Shown in pieces: positions 1 through 9,264 of a stretch of 64,000 bases of DNA. The stretch is from Exilibacterium sp. (GTDB lineage Bacteria > Pseudomonadota > Gammaproteobacteria > Pseudomonadales > Cellvibrionaceae): NCBI GenBank assembly GCA_028280195.1, contig JANQMH010000063.1:1-64000 (forward strand), read 5' to 3'. A program made the position numbers and the translations under genes. Within the stretch, counting starts at the first letter, position 1. Each line of letters begins with the position of its first letter. Below the pieces are notes generated by a model. The model was not told where the DNA came from and did not search any database. It saw only the letters and a program-made list of their open reading frames with translations.

Positions 1-76
1 GGGTTCGAGACCCGCCGTAAACCCATCCGTGGGGGCTTCACGCCAGCATCCCTGCTGGCGAGAGTCTCGAACCCCA
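1..76. repeat. Inverted-repeat, hairpin-rich element at left edge
   Basis: Bases 1-11 (GGGTTCGAGAC) and 64-74 (GTCTCGAACCC) are perfect inverted copies. Between them lies a second perfect 7-bp stem, CGCCAGC/GCTGGCG at 41-47 and 54-60, and a short CCCA/TGGG stem at 22-33. The nested hairpins look like a REP/MITE-type intergenic element or a complex terminator of a gene left of the window. Whether it is repeated elsewhere in the genome cannot be seen here. Confidence 0.55.
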
Positions 77-329
77 GACCCTGACCGGGTTAGGACCTAC
101 CACCGCAGCTCCAACAACATCTGTTAAGAACACTGAAGGTAGGTTCGCACAGCGCAACGACCAAAATCTGTGATTTCGGACCGGGTCCGCCTGCGGGGAT
201 TGACTGAGTGTTTCCGCAAGCCTCAGCGCGAGGCGAGCGCTCGATTGGCACTGTCAATGATCTGAATAAGTACCCTTCCCACCTGTAAGGTAAAACAGTA
301 CCCAATCAATCCGCTAACCGCAAACACTT

Positions 330-360
330 GCATAACGTTAGGCAGTCCGCGCATAACGTT
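330..360. promoter_or_regulatory. Direct repeat, possible operator
   Basis: The 10-mer GCATAACGTT occurs at 330-339 and again at 351-360, i.e. 21 bp (two helical turns) apart, about 100 bp ahead of the DUF819 gene. This spacing is typical of operators bound by tandem dimers, but no regulator can be named. The rest of 77-463 shows no gene that I can support. Confidence 0.3.
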
Positions 361-463
361 TTGCAAAAACACAAACCCCGGCAATCAATGTTCTTTTTGC
401 CGCCAAACTGCTGCTACAATCCCGGCAGAGCCACTGCACAATACAATAACCGGGAAAGCAGCC

Positions 464-1705
464 ATGACCATACCCTCTCATAGCGATGCCATTCTGTTTG
501 GCATTCTGGCAACCATACTGGGTATTGTCTTTTACACCGCCAGTTCCGAACACCGCTTCTGGCGAAAATTCTACCGCGTCGTGCCGGTGGTGCTGATGTG
601 CTACCTGTTGCCCTCGCTGCTCAATACCTTCGGCATCGTCTCCTTTGCCGGTTCCAATCTGTGGGGCATGGCCAAGGACTACTTCCTGCCCGCCAGCCTG
701 ATCCTGATGACGCTGAGCATCGACCTGAAAGGTGTGCTCGGCCTCGGCAACAAAGCCCTGGCCATGTTTTTCACCGCCACAGTCGGCATTGTGCTGGGCG
801 GCCCGGTGGCGGTCTATATCATGTCGCTGATTGACCCCGGGACGGTGGGCGGCGCCGGCAGCGATGCGGTCTGGCGCGGCCTGTCGACTCTGGCCGGCAG
901 TTGGATCGGCGGCGGCGCCAACCAGACCGCCATGCTCGAACTGTACGGATTCAACCCGGAAAAATACGCGATAATGGTGGCCGTGGATATTATCGTCGCC
1001 AACCTGTGGATGGCCTGCCTGCTCTACGGCGCCGGCAAGCCCGAGCGCATCGACCGCTGGCTGCGCGCCGACACCTCGGCAATCGAATCACTGCAGCGAA
1101 AAATGAGCGACTACTCACGCTCGATCGAGCGCAAAACCAACCTCGCCGACCTGATGATGATGACCGCGGTGGCCTTCGGTGGCGTCGGCCTGTCGCACCT
1201 GGTGGCACAGTCGGCAACCCAGGCGGTCGCCCACAGCGCGTCACTGCAGGCCTCGATACTGGCGAATAATTTTTTCTGGGTGGTGGTAACCTCGACCAGC
1301 CTCGGACTGACACTGAGCTTTACCCGGCTCAGGCAGCTGGAGGGCGCCGGGGCCTCCAAACTCGGCAGCGTGTTTATTTTTCTGCTGATCGCCATTGTCG
1401 GCACCAAAATGGACCTGAGCCAGCTGTCGGAGAACACCTACCTGATGTTCGTCGGTATTTTGTGGATGCTGTTTCATATCGGCCTGCTGGTGATTGTCGC
1501 CAAGCTGATACGCGCTCCGTTTTTCTTCCTGGCCGTCGGCAGCAAGGCCAATGTCGGCGGCGCGGCCTCGGCGCCGATCGTCGCCGCCGCCTTCCACCCT
1601 ACGCTCGCCCCGGTCGGTGTGCTGCTGGCCGTACTCGGCTATGCCCTGGGCACTTATGGCGCCATCATCTGCGCCCAGCTGATGCAGCTGGTTGCGCCGC
1701 CCTAG
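464..1705 (+). CDS. DUF819 family integral membrane protein
   Basis: A 413-residue polytopic inner-membrane protein built almost entirely of hydrophobic segments. The central glycine-rich stretch (GSWIGGGANQTAMLEL, residues ~145-161) and the late VGSKANVGGAASAPIVAAAF segment (residues ~360-379) are the paired re-entrant-like motifs of the DUF819 (YjcL-like) family. Members are presumed transporters of unknown substrate. The gene stands alone, with a direct repeat upstream and about 90 bp to the next gene. Length matches the family. The transported solute is unknown. Confidence 0.85.
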   Translation: MTIPSHSDAILFGILATILGIVFYTASSEHRFWRKFYRVVPVVLMCYLLPSLLNTFGIVSFAGSNLWGMAKDYFLPASLILMTLSIDLKGVLGLGNKALAMFFTATVGIVLGGPVAVYIMSLIDPGTVGGAGSDAVWRGLSTLAGSWIGGGANQTAMLELYGFNPEKYAIMVAVDIIVANLWMACLLYGAGKPERIDRWLRADTSAIESLQRKMSDYSRSIERKTNLADLMMMTAVAFGGVGLSHLVAQSATQAVAHSASLQASILANNFFWVVVTSTSLGLTLSFTRLRQLEGAGASKLGSVFIFLLIAIVGTKMDLSQLSENTYLMFVGILWMLFHIGLLVIVAKLIRAPFFFLAVGSKANVGGAASAPIVAAAFHPTLAPVGVLLAVLGYALGTYGAIICAQLMQLVAPP

Positions 1706-1795
1706 CGCAGGCACCGCAGGGAGGCCATTGAAACCTTTTTTTGGTAATCTAGTCTGATTGAAGCAACTCGATACAATAAAAGGCTAGACAGCACC

Positions 1796-2911
1796 TTGAA
1801 ATCGACCGACACAGCGCCATATGTGACTCCCGGAATGCCGGCGCTGGACACCTCGGGAAAAACCGTTTCCTTTTTCGAATTCTGGCCCACCTGGCTGATC
1901 TATGTGCCGGTGGTACTGCAGTGGCTGTGGCTGTCGACACGGCACCGCTCGCTGACCCTGCCACTGCTGGCAAACCCGGGGCTGCCGCTGTCGGGCATGG
2001 CCGGCGTTCCCAAGAGCACCCTGTTCGCACAGGCCGGCGGCGAATGCGCCGACGCCATCCTGCCCTGGTTCACCCACAGTGTAAGCGGCGAGAACAGCAC
2101 CGCCCAGGCCTCGGCCCTGCTGCGCTCGATCGAGCAGCGCGGCCTGCAGTTGCCGATCGTCTGCAAGCCGGATATCGGCTGTCGCGGCGCCGGGGTCAAG
2201 CTGATCAAAGACCTCGCCGATCTCGCCGGCTGTCTGGCGGCCTACCCGCCCGGCACCAGTGTGATGCTGCAGAAGCTCTCCAGTTGGGAACCGGAGGCGG
2301 GCATATTCTATGTGAGACACCCGGACCAGGCCGAGGGCCAGGTGGTTTCCCTGGCCCTGAAATACTCACCCTATGTGGTCGGCGACGGCAAACGCACCCT
2401 GGCCCAGCTGATCGATGCGGATCGGCGCGCCGGCAAACTCAGCCACCTCTATCGGGAGCGGCACCAGGCGCAGCTGTCCGAGGTCATTGCCGCGGGCCGG
2501 CCCTATAAACTGGTGTTTTCCGCCAGTCACTGCCGCGGGGCGATTTTCCGCGATGGCCGCGATCTGATCACCCCGCAGCTGACCCGGCGCATTAACCGGA
2601 TCATGGCGGACCTGCCCGAGTTCCACTACGGCCGCCTGGATATCAAGTTCCCCGATATCGCGCAGTTGCAGCAGGGCCGCGGCCTGGAAATTGTCGAGAT
2701 CAATACCGCCAGCTCCGAGTCGCTGCATATCTGGGACAGCAACACCCCCTTCGTCGAAGCGGTGGGCTCACTGCTGTTCCAGTACCGCACCCTGTTCCAA
2801 CTGGGCCGCCGCAACCGCGAGCGCGGCTATAATACCCCGGGTATCAGGGCCCTGCTGCGCGGCTGGCAGGTCGAACGCCGCCTGCAGAACTACTACCCGA
2901 TTACCGACTAG
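1796..2911 (+). CDS. ATP-grasp-like ligase, function unknown
   Basis: A 371-residue protein with a TTG start (an in-frame ATG at 1835 is an alternative). A hydrophobic segment near residues 28-45 may anchor it to the membrane. The middle and C-terminal parts read like an ATP-grasp fold related to D-Ala-D-Ala ligase and carboxylate-amine ligases: VCKPDIGCRGAGVKLI (~120-135) resembles the lysine and glycine-rich nucleotide loop, GDGKRTL (~198) follows, and RLDIKF with EIVEINTASSE (~281-308) has the metal-binding acidic/Asn pattern. It precedes the ornithine-lipid gene by 19 bp, so the two may be co-transcribed. The substrate cannot be assigned. Confidence 0.6.
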   Translation: MKSTDTAPYVTPGMPALDTSGKTVSFFEFWPTWLIYVPVVLQWLWLSTRHRSLTLPLLANPGLPLSGMAGVPKSTLFAQAGGECADAILPWFTHSVSGENSTAQASALLRSIEQRGLQLPIVCKPDIGCRGAGVKLIKDLADLAGCLAAYPPGTSVMLQKLSSWEPEAGIFYVRHPDQAEGQVVSLALKYSPYVVGDGKRTLAQLIDADRRAGKLSHLYRERHQAQLSEVIAAGRPYKLVFSASHCRGAIFRDGRDLITPQLTRRINRIMADLPEFHYGRLDIKFPDIAQLQQGRGLEIVEINTASSESLHIWDSNTPFVEAVGSLLFQYRTLFQLGRRNRERGYNTPGIRALLRGWQVERRLQNYYPITD

Positions 2912-2930
2912 ACTATAACCGACTGGAACC

Positions 2931-4712
2931 ATGGGGATGAGAGCAGTGAGCAACCCTTTTCGACTGGCTGGCGGGCGGGCACCGCTGGCGCGCCTGGCAG
3001 AGTGGACCCTGGGGCTGTCCAGGCTCGCCGGGCTGTACGAAAAACGCCCGCAGGGGGATCTGCGGGACCCCGCAACCGGCCCGGCCTTTCTCGACTTCAC
3101 GCTGGATATCCTCGATATCGGCCTGGCCGTGAAAAATCCGGCTGCACTGCAGCGCATTCCGCGCTCCGGGCCGGTGATTTTCATCGCCAATCACCCCCTC
3201 GGCGGGCTCGAAGGGGTAGCCATGAGCCGCGAGCTGCTGAAAATCCGCCCCGACACCAAGGTGTTGACCAATCAGCTGCTCACCCGCATTCCGGAACTGC
3301 AACAATTGTTTATCGGCGTCGATGTACTGTCGCGCGATGCCGCCGGCAAAAATGCCAGGGGGATTCGCAGCGTCTACCAGCACCTGGGCAGCGGCGGCGC
3401 GCTGCTGATTTATCCGGCCGGCACCGTGGCCTCGCTAAACCTCAAAACCCGCCGCATCGAGGACGGTCCCTGGAATACCCTGGTGGGGCGCCTGGCGCGG
3501 CGCTATGACGCCCACTGCGTACCCTTTTTCATCGACGGCCGCAACAGCCCTCTCTTCTACCTGCTGGGGCTGATTCACCCGCGGCTGCGCACTGCCATGC
3601 TGGTGCGGGAGTTGTCCAACAAGCGTGGCAAACGCTTTGCCCTGCAGGTGGGTGACACTATCGCGCCACAGGAACTCGAAGATCTGTGCGACGACCAGGC
3701 GCTAACCCACTACCTGCGCCTGGCCACCGATATGCTCAGGTGTCCGGCGGAAAAGTCCGCCGCCATGGCGGCAAATCCGGTGCAGGCACTGGACTCGCGC
3801 CGGGACCCACAGCAGCTGTGTGAGGATATCGACCGGCTGCATGAGTTCCGCCTGCTGAGCCACAGTCAGTTTGCGGTTTACTGCGCCCCGTACGGGCGCC
3901 TCAACAGCGTCATGAATGAAATCGCCCGGGTGCGGGAACTCACTTTCCGCGCCGCCGGCGAAGGCACCGGCAAACCTTTCGACAGCGACCGTTTCGATCC
4001 CCACTATCTGCACCTGTTCGTCTGGGATAAGAGCCGCCTGCAGATTGTCGGCGGCTATCGCATGGGCCGTGTCAACGATATCGTCGAACGCTACGGGCTG
4101 CAGGCGCTGTACAGCCGCTCGCTGTACCGCTTCAGTGAGCGCTACCTGAAATCGCTCGGCAATACCCTGGAGATGGGGCGCTCCTTTGTCGCGCCCGACT
4201 ACCAGCGCCACCCGCGCGCGCTGGATCTGTTGTGGCGGGGTATCGGTACCTACGTGGCACGCAACCCGCAGTTCCACACCCTGTTCGGCTGCGTCAGCAT
4301 TTCCCAGGAACACAGTCAGCTGGCTCGCGCTTTCCTGTCGGAATCGATGATGCACAGCTTCCGCGCCGAGCAGGAGTTTCTCACCGATGTACACCCGGTA
4401 AAGCCGTTACGGGTGAGCGGCAAAGTCTGGACTAAGGAAGTGCTGACATCGCTCAGCAGCCTGGCGGTGATCAATAAACTGATCGGCCGCTGGAACGCGG
4501 GCAAGACGGTGCCCGTACTGCTGCGCCACTATCTGGCGCTGAACGGCCGCTTTGTGTGCTTCTCAGTCAACGACACATTCAACCACTCTCTGGACGGGCT
4601 GATCCTGGTCGACCTGCGCAAAACACCGCTCAAATACCTGCAGCGCTATCTGGGTAAAAGCGGATCGCAAACCTTTCTGAAAAAATGGGGCCTCAATGAA
4701 GTTGCAGCCTAA
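2931..4712 (+). CDS. olsF: OlsF-type bifunctional ornithine-lipid acyltransferase
   Basis: A 593-residue fusion of two acyltransferases. The N-terminal half (~60-280) is a PlsC-like O-acyltransferase with the block FIANHPLGGLEG (~84-95) and a YPAGT motif (~163). The C-terminal half (~300-590) is a GNAT/OlsB-like N-acyltransferase with LEMGRSFVAPDYQRHPRAL (~408-426) and LFGCVSIS (~447). In OlsF proteins the C-terminal part makes lyso-ornithine lipid from ornithine and 3-hydroxyacyl-ACP and the N-terminal part adds the second acyl chain, giving phosphorus-free membrane lipids. Two ATGs lie at the start; the first (2931) is used. It overlaps the next gene by 17 bp. Confidence 0.75.
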   Translation: MGMRAVSNPFRLAGGRAPLARLAEWTLGLSRLAGLYEKRPQGDLRDPATGPAFLDFTLDILDIGLAVKNPAALQRIPRSGPVIFIANHPLGGLEGVAMSRELLKIRPDTKVLTNQLLTRIPELQQLFIGVDVLSRDAAGKNARGIRSVYQHLGSGGALLIYPAGTVASLNLKTRRIEDGPWNTLVGRLARRYDAHCVPFFIDGRNSPLFYLLGLIHPRLRTAMLVRELSNKRGKRFALQVGDTIAPQELEDLCDDQALTHYLRLATDMLRCPAEKSAAMAANPVQALDSRRDPQQLCEDIDRLHEFRLLSHSQFAVYCAPYGRLNSVMNEIARVRELTFRAAGEGTGKPFDSDRFDPHYLHLFVWDKSRLQIVGGYRMGRVNDIVERYGLQALYSRSLYRFSERYLKSLGNTLEMGRSFVAPDYQRHPRALDLLWRGIGTYVARNPQFHTLFGCVSISQEHSQLARAFLSESMMHSFRAEQEFLTDVHPVKPLRVSGKVWTKEVLTSLSSLAVINKLIGRWNAGKTVPVLLRHYLALNGRFVCFSVNDTFNHSLDGLILVDLRKTPLKYLQRYLGKSGSQTFLKKWGLNEVAA

Positions 4713-5229
4713 CACCCGGTCAGATACCGCCCATCTCACCCGGGCGACACTGGAGGTCATTCAACAACTCGGCGATCTGATTGCCGCGGTGGGCGAGCAC
4801 TACCCGCGCCAGCCGGAGCCGGGCGCATCCAGCATCGGCCGCCATGTGCGCCATATACTGGATCATTTCACCGCGCTGCGCTGCGCCACCCGCAGCGGCC
4901 GGGTCAACTACAATTTGCGCGACCGCGACAGCGCGGTGGAATCCGACCCCGCCGCCGCCCGGGTGGAAATCGAGCAGATCCGCGCCTGGCTGACTGGCGG
5001 CGACCTCGAAGACAGGCCGCTGGAAGTCGAGTCCGAGATATCGATCAGCAAATATCAGAACATCTGCCTGCCCGGCAGCCTGCACCGGGAAATCATCTAT
5101 GTGATCAACCACACCATTCACCATATCGCCTATGCCAAGACCATCGCCCGGCAAATGCAGTTGCCACTGGATGCGCAGCTCGGCGTGGCGCCGGCAACCG
5201 CCACTTACCTGAGGTCGACAAAACCATGA
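4696..5229 (+). CDS. DinB-like four-helix protein
   Basis: A 177-residue soluble protein with the histidine pattern of the DinB/YfiT metal-binding four-helix fold: GRHVRHILDHF (~48-58) and NHTIHHIAYAKTI (~137-149). Such proteins bind a divalent metal through three histidines, and some act as thiol transferases; the actual reaction is unknown here. The start lies inside the 3' end of the lipid acyltransferase gene, and the stop overlaps the start of the YHS gene (ATGA), so the three genes are translationally coupled. Confidence 0.7.
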   Translation: MKLQPNTRSDTAHLTRATLEVIQQLGDLIAAVGEHYPRQPEPGASSIGRHVRHILDHFTALRCATRSGRVNYNLRDRDSAVESDPAAARVEIEQIRAWLTGGDLEDRPLEVESEISISKYQNICLPGSLHREIIYVINHTIHHIAYAKTIARQMQLPLDAQLGVAPATATYLRSTKP

Positions 5230-5699
5230 GCTCGCCACCCTCCCACCGCAACGGCAGCCTGCGGCTACTGCTGCTCGGCCTGGCGCTGCTGGCCGCCATA
5301 CCCGCGGCCCGCGCGGCCGATCCGATTTACACCACCTGGTACAACAACCTGGCCATCAAGGGCTACGACGCGGTCGCCTACTTTACCGAGGATGCCGCCG
5401 TCAAAGGCGATAAAAAGTGGCGTACCGACTGGCGCGGTGCCGAATGGCGCTTCAGCTCCCGGGAAAACCTCGAAGCGTTCCAGGCGGCGCCGGAAAAATA
5501 CGCGCCCCAGCATGGCGGTTACTGCGCCTGGGCGGTGGCCAACGATAAACTGGCGGGCATCGACCCCGCCCAGTTCAGCGTGGTCGACAACAAGCTCTAT
5601 CTGAACTACAACCGCGATATTCAAAACAAGTGGCTGCTGGAGCGGGACAAGCTGATCGAGGCGGCCGATAAAAACTGGCCGGCGCTGCTCGACCGCTGA
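5226..5699 (+). CDS. Secreted YHS-domain protein
   Basis: A 157-residue protein with a clear signal peptide (hydrophobic LRLLLLGLALLAAIPAARA, cleavage after ARA near residue 31). The exported part contains a YHS-type module: IKGYDAVAYFTE (~43-54), then WRFSSRENLEAFQAAPEKYAP (split here, ~78-98) and GGYCAWAVA. YHS domains are short cysteine-containing modules often linked to metals. It overlaps the DinB-like gene by four bases. The likely location is the periplasm; the function is not known. Confidence 0.78.
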   Translation: MSSPPSHRNGSLRLLLLGLALLAAIPAARAADPIYTTWYNNLAIKGYDAVAYFTEDAAVKGDKKWRTDWRGAEWRFSSRENLEAFQAAPEKYAPQHGGYCAWAVANDKLAGIDPAQFSVVDNKLYLNYNRDIQNKWLLERDKLIEAADKNWPALLDR

Positions 5700-5730
5700 A
5701 TTCAGTTCCAGGCGGCGACAGCGGTGGGCC

Positions 5731-5900
5731 TCAGTCGATAAAACCCAGCTCAAGGCAGCGCCGCATCAACTCCGCCACTGAGTGCACCTGCAGTTTTTTT
5801 ATCGGGCCGGTACGGTGGCGGTCAGCTCGCCGCGCAGAATATTCACCAGCGCAGCCAGCACCTGATCGAAGTCGTCCGACTTCAGAGACACACCGGCGGC
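5731..5900 (-). pseudogene. Remnant of LuxR-family response regulator
   Basis: Reading the minus strand, two blocks of a NarL/FixJ-type regulator survive. One is the end of a receiver domain (AAGVSLKSDDFDQVL, then LAALVNILRGEL). The other is the very end of the HTH domain (KKLQVHSVAELMRRCLELGF, then ID and a stop at 5731-5733). They are joined out of frame near 5800, so the linker and most of the DNA-binding helices are deleted. This is a decayed gene with an internal deletion, wedged between two convergent genes. Confidence 0.7.
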
Positions 5901-6368
5901 TTAATCCCCGTCGATATGCGTCATCCCCACACCGCGACGCACGCCCTTGGAAGCCAGAAAAATCTCCCGCAACAGACTCAACAGTGCGCCGATCAGCATG
6001 ATCATGGCGGCAATGAAGATAAAGGAAATATTCTTCGACATATTGACGGCGTTGACATGACTGTAAAACAGCAGCACCACGACCACGGAAATCAACAGCG
6101 CGCAGGCCACCGACAGGGAAAACGCCAGATTCACCAGCCGCACCCGCCGCGCCACATAGCGCTGCTCTTTGCGCAGGTTTTTGCGCGAGCTTTCATCGCT
6201 GCTCAGCCGCAGCGATTTCTCCAGTACCCGCGCCCGATCGATCAGCCGGCTGAGGCGGTTGGACAGAACATTGAGCAGCGCGGCAATACCGGTCAACAGG
6301 AACACCGGCGCAACCGCGCTCTGAATGACCTGGCCGATACTGATGATGTCGAGAACCTCAGAGTCCAT
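5901..6368 (-). CDS. DUF2721 family membrane protein
   Basis: A 155-residue protein with an N-terminal hydrophobic segment (AVAPVFLLTGIAALLNVL, ~18-35), a strongly basic amphipathic stretch (SNRLSRLIDRARVLEKSLR, ~36-54) and two further membrane segments (~81-103, ~112-130). The pattern PVFLLTGI...NRLSRLIDRAR is the DUF2721 signature. The function is unknown. The gene directly abuts the decayed regulator downstream and is divergent from the gamma-glutamyltransferase gene. Confidence 0.8.
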   Translation of the reverse strand: MDSEVLDIISIGQVIQSAVAPVFLLTGIAALLNVLSNRLSRLIDRARVLEKSLRLSSDESSRKNLRKEQRYVARRVRLVNLAFSLSVACALLISVVVVLLFYSHVNAVNMSKNISFIFIAAMIMLIGALLSLLREIFLASKGVRRGVGMTHIDGD

Positions 6369-6569
6369 GAAGTACGCCTGTGCGTGTGCTGCCTGGGGGA
6401 ATGGCGATCATCTTAGCCTCTTGTCCCGGGCAATGACAGTGAATACATCACGTTGCCGCGCCGGCGGCTCGGCCCGGCGCCGGCCGCACCTTTGGCAGAT
6501 GCGGCATCGACGCCGGTATTCGTCCCTTATAAGATTCCAAGATTCAGTTTTCAAACCCGGAGGCCAACT

Positions 6570-8318
6570 GTGAAGACAAAACCGCTGAGATCGCCGGCTG
6601 CCGCCGTTGCCGTATTGACAATGCTATTGCTGGGCGGCGGCATCGCCCTGGCAGCCGGCCCCGACCGCATCGTCGGCATGCCCGGCACCACGCGTTCGGA
6701 AGTGATCGGCGCCAATGGCATGGTGGCTACCAGCCAGCCCCTGGCCACCCAGATCGGCGTTCAGGTGCTGCGCCAGGGCGGCAATGCCATCGACGCGGCC
6801 ATCGCCGCCAATGCCGCCCTGGGGCTGATGGAACCCACCGGCTGCGGTATCGGCGGCGATCTGTTTGCCATTGTCTGGAGCGCCAGGGAGAAAAAACTCT
6901 ACGGCCTCAACGCCAGCGGCCGCTCGCCCCTGGGGCTGAGCCTGCGCGAGGTGAAACGGCAGCTGAAAAAGCTCGACCGCGAGGACCTGCCGCCCTACGG
7001 TTTGCTGCCGATTTCGGTGCCCGGTGCGGTCGACGGCTGGTTTATGCTGCACGAACGCTTCGGCAAACTGCCCATGTCGCAGCTGCTGGCGCCGGCCATC
7101 GACTACGCCGAGCAGGGCTTTCCGCTGACCGAGCTGATCGCCCACTACTGGGCGCGCCAGCTGCCGCTATTGAACCCGCAGCCGGGCGCCTTTGCCGAAA
7201 CCTTCACCATCGACGGCCGCGCGCCGGTCACCGGCGAGCTGTTCCGCAACCCCGATCTGGCCAACACCTATCGCCAGCTGGCCACCGGCGGCCGGGAGGT
7301 CTTCTATCGCGGCGAGATCGCCGACAAGATCGACGCCTTCATGCGCCGCGAGGGCGGCTACCTGCGCAAGCGGGACCTCGAGCGCCACACCTCCGAGTGG
7401 GTCGAGCCGGTATCGGTCAACTATCGCGGCTACGACGTGTGGGAGCTGCCGCCGGTGGGCCAGGGCATCGCGGCACTGCAGATGTTGAATATTCTCGAAG
7501 CCTATGACCTGAAGGCCATGGGGCACAACAGCGCCGAATTCCTGCACACCGTGGTGGAGGCGAAAAAGCTGGTGTTCGAGGATCGCGCCAGGTACTACCA
7601 CGACCCCGCCTTTGCCGCACAACCGCTGGCCGGTCTGCTCTCCAAAGCCTACGCCGCCGAGCGGCGCAAACTGATCGGTGCCGAGGCCGCGCAGCGGGTC
7701 GATGCCGGCAACCCCAATCTGTACCAGGGCGACACCATCTATCTCGCCAGCGCCGATGCCGAGGGCAATATGGTGTCACTGATCCAGAGCAACTACCGCG
7801 GCATGGGTTCCGGGGTGGTGGTACCGGGGCTCGGCTTTGTGTTCCAGGACCGCGGCCAGCTGTTTTCCATGGACCCGAAGCACAACAATGTCTACGCCCC
7901 CGGCAAGCGGCCGTTCCACACCATCATCCCGGCCTTCGTCACCAGAGACGGCCAGCCGCTGATCAGCTTTGGGGTGATGGGAGGCGGGATGCAACCCCAG
8001 GGGCATGTGCAGATTCTGGTCAATATGATCGACTTCGGTATGAACCTGCAGGAGGCCGGCGACGCCCCGCGCTGGCGCCATTCCGGCTCTACCCAGCCGA
8101 CCGACGGCGCCGGCGCCTATCTGCGCGATGGCGGCCGGCTGGCGCTGGAATCCGGTATCGACTACACGACAGTGCGCGAACTGATGCGGCGCGGGCACAA
8201 GGTGCAGTACGCGCGCGGCGGCTACGGCGGCTACCAGGCGATCCGCTACGACCCGCAGCAGGGTGTCTACTACGGCGCCTCCGAGTCGCGCAAGGACGGT
8301 CAGGCGGCGGGCTATTGA
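6570..8318 (+). CDS. ggt: Gamma-glutamyltransferase, periplasmic
   Basis: A 582-residue Ntn-hydrolase of the gamma-glutamyltranspeptidase family, which cleaves glutathione and other gamma-glutamyl compounds. The GTG start at 6570 is chosen because CCCGGAGG lies just upstream and a signal peptide follows at once (hydrophobic segment ~13-28, AAVAVLTMLLLGGGIALAAG). The autocleavage threonine should be T389 in GDTIYLASAD; the residue after the following position is Tyr rather than the common His, as in the YwrD-like subgroup. Further family motifs are IQSNYRGMGSG (~407-417) and FGVMGGGMQPQGH (~470-482). Single gene. Confidence 0.88.
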   Translation: MKTKPLRSPAAAVAVLTMLLLGGGIALAAGPDRIVGMPGTTRSEVIGANGMVATSQPLATQIGVQVLRQGGNAIDAAIAANAALGLMEPTGCGIGGDLFAIVWSAREKKLYGLNASGRSPLGLSLREVKRQLKKLDREDLPPYGLLPISVPGAVDGWFMLHERFGKLPMSQLLAPAIDYAEQGFPLTELIAHYWARQLPLLNPQPGAFAETFTIDGRAPVTGELFRNPDLANTYRQLATGGREVFYRGEIADKIDAFMRREGGYLRKRDLERHTSEWVEPVSVNYRGYDVWELPPVGQGIAALQMLNILEAYDLKAMGHNSAEFLHTVVEAKKLVFEDRARYYHDPAFAAQPLAGLLSKAYAAERRKLIGAEAAQRVDAGNPNLYQGDTIYLASADAEGNMVSLIQSNYRGMGSGVVVPGLGFVFQDRGQLFSMDPKHNNVYAPGKRPFHTIIPAFVTRDGQPLISFGVMGGGMQPQGHVQILVNMIDFGMNLQEAGDAPRWRHSGSTQPTDGAGAYLRDGGRLALESGIDYTTVRELMRRGHKVQYARGGYGGYQAIRYDPQQGVYYGASESRKDGQAAGY

Positions 8319-8328
8319 AAACCGGCGC

Positions 8329-9264
8329 TCAGCGTATCGGGCTCTCGAAACCGGAGGGCTTGACCGTAATCACCGAGGTATCGATGGACTGCAGTACCGT
8401 CTCGGCGGTATTGCCGATCAGCAGGCCGGGAATGCCGCTGCGCCCCAGCGTGCCCATCACCACCGTATCGATGCCGTTGCGGCTGACAAAATCCGGAATG
8501 CCGGTATCGGGATCACCCTTGATCAGGTGTTTGTCGAACGCGGCGCCGGTGTAGCGGCCGGCCAATTGGTCCAGGCGCCGTTGATTGGCCGCCTGTTCTT
8601 CATCCAGCAGCGCCGCAATGCGTTCCTCGGAGACATTGAGAAATGCACTGTGGCGCAGCGCGCTCTCGCCGTAAAGCTCCCAGCAGCACAGCAGATGCAG
8701 TTCGGCATTTTCCCAGCGCGCCAGGGAGGTGCCGAGGTCCATGATCAGCGCGTTCAGCGCCCGCCCCTCGTCCTCGGCCTCCATGGCAAGATCCACCGTC
8801 GCGAGAATTTTCCGGCAGTTCTGCGCCCGCCCGGGCTTGACGATCCACACCGGGCAGGGGCATTTGCGCATCAAGTGAAAATCGCTGCCGCCAAAAAGCC
8901 CGTGTTCGCGGTCGGCGACCTTGATCACCAGATCGTGCCCGCCCTGCAACACCTCGCGAATCACTTCGATGAAGCCGCGACCGGTAGCGATTTTGGTGGT
9001 GACAAAAATTTTGTCTTCCTGCAGCGCGGCACAGGTTTTACTCAGCTCTTTTTTGCGCTGCGTCACCATCAACTCGGTGAGTTCATCGGCGCTGATAATA
9101 CCCTTGTATTCCTTGATAGCACTACTGGGCGTGGTGACCACGTCCACCAGCGTCAATCTGGCCTCGTTGCGCCTGGCGAGCACAGCCGCGCGGGCAATCG
9201 CCGGGTTGGTGTCTGCATCGCAATTGTCTTCCACAACCACGAGGATATTTTTAAAACGTTGCAT
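8329..9264 (-). CDS. Tandem universal stress protein (UspE-like)
   Basis: A 311-residue cytoplasmic protein made of two Usp folds. The start MQRFKNILVVVED at 9264 is chosen over longer readings because it follows ACAGGAGAG and begins directly with the first Usp beta strand. The second domain (~155-311) keeps an ATP-binding loop of the form GTLGRSGIPGLLIGNTAE (~273-290); the first domain lacks an obvious one. The layout matches UspE. It lies downstream of the Mrp operon on the same strand after about 120 bp and may be read through from it. Confidence 0.82.
   Translation of the reverse strand: MQRFKNILVVVEDNCDADTNPAIARAAVLARRNEARLTLVDVVTTPSSAIKEYKGIISADELTELMVTQRKKELSKTCAALQEDKIFVTTKIATGRGFIEVIREVLQGGHDLVIKVADREHGLFGGSDFHLMRKCPCPVWIVKPGRAQNCRKILATVDLAMEAEDEGRALNALIMDLGTSLARWENAELHLLCCWELYGESALRHSAFLNVSEERIAALLDEEQAANQRRLDQLAGRYTGAAFDKHLIKGDPDTGIPDFVSRNGIDTVVMGTLGRSGIPGLLIGNTAETVLQSIDTSVITVKPSGFESPIR

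Noticed and set aside
1-25. tRNA 3' end (T-arm-like GGGTTCGAGACCC)
   Set aside because: The loop looks right, but the bases that follow do not give a proper acceptor strand with CCA at the expected distance, and the same sequence is an arm of an inverted repeat ending at 74.
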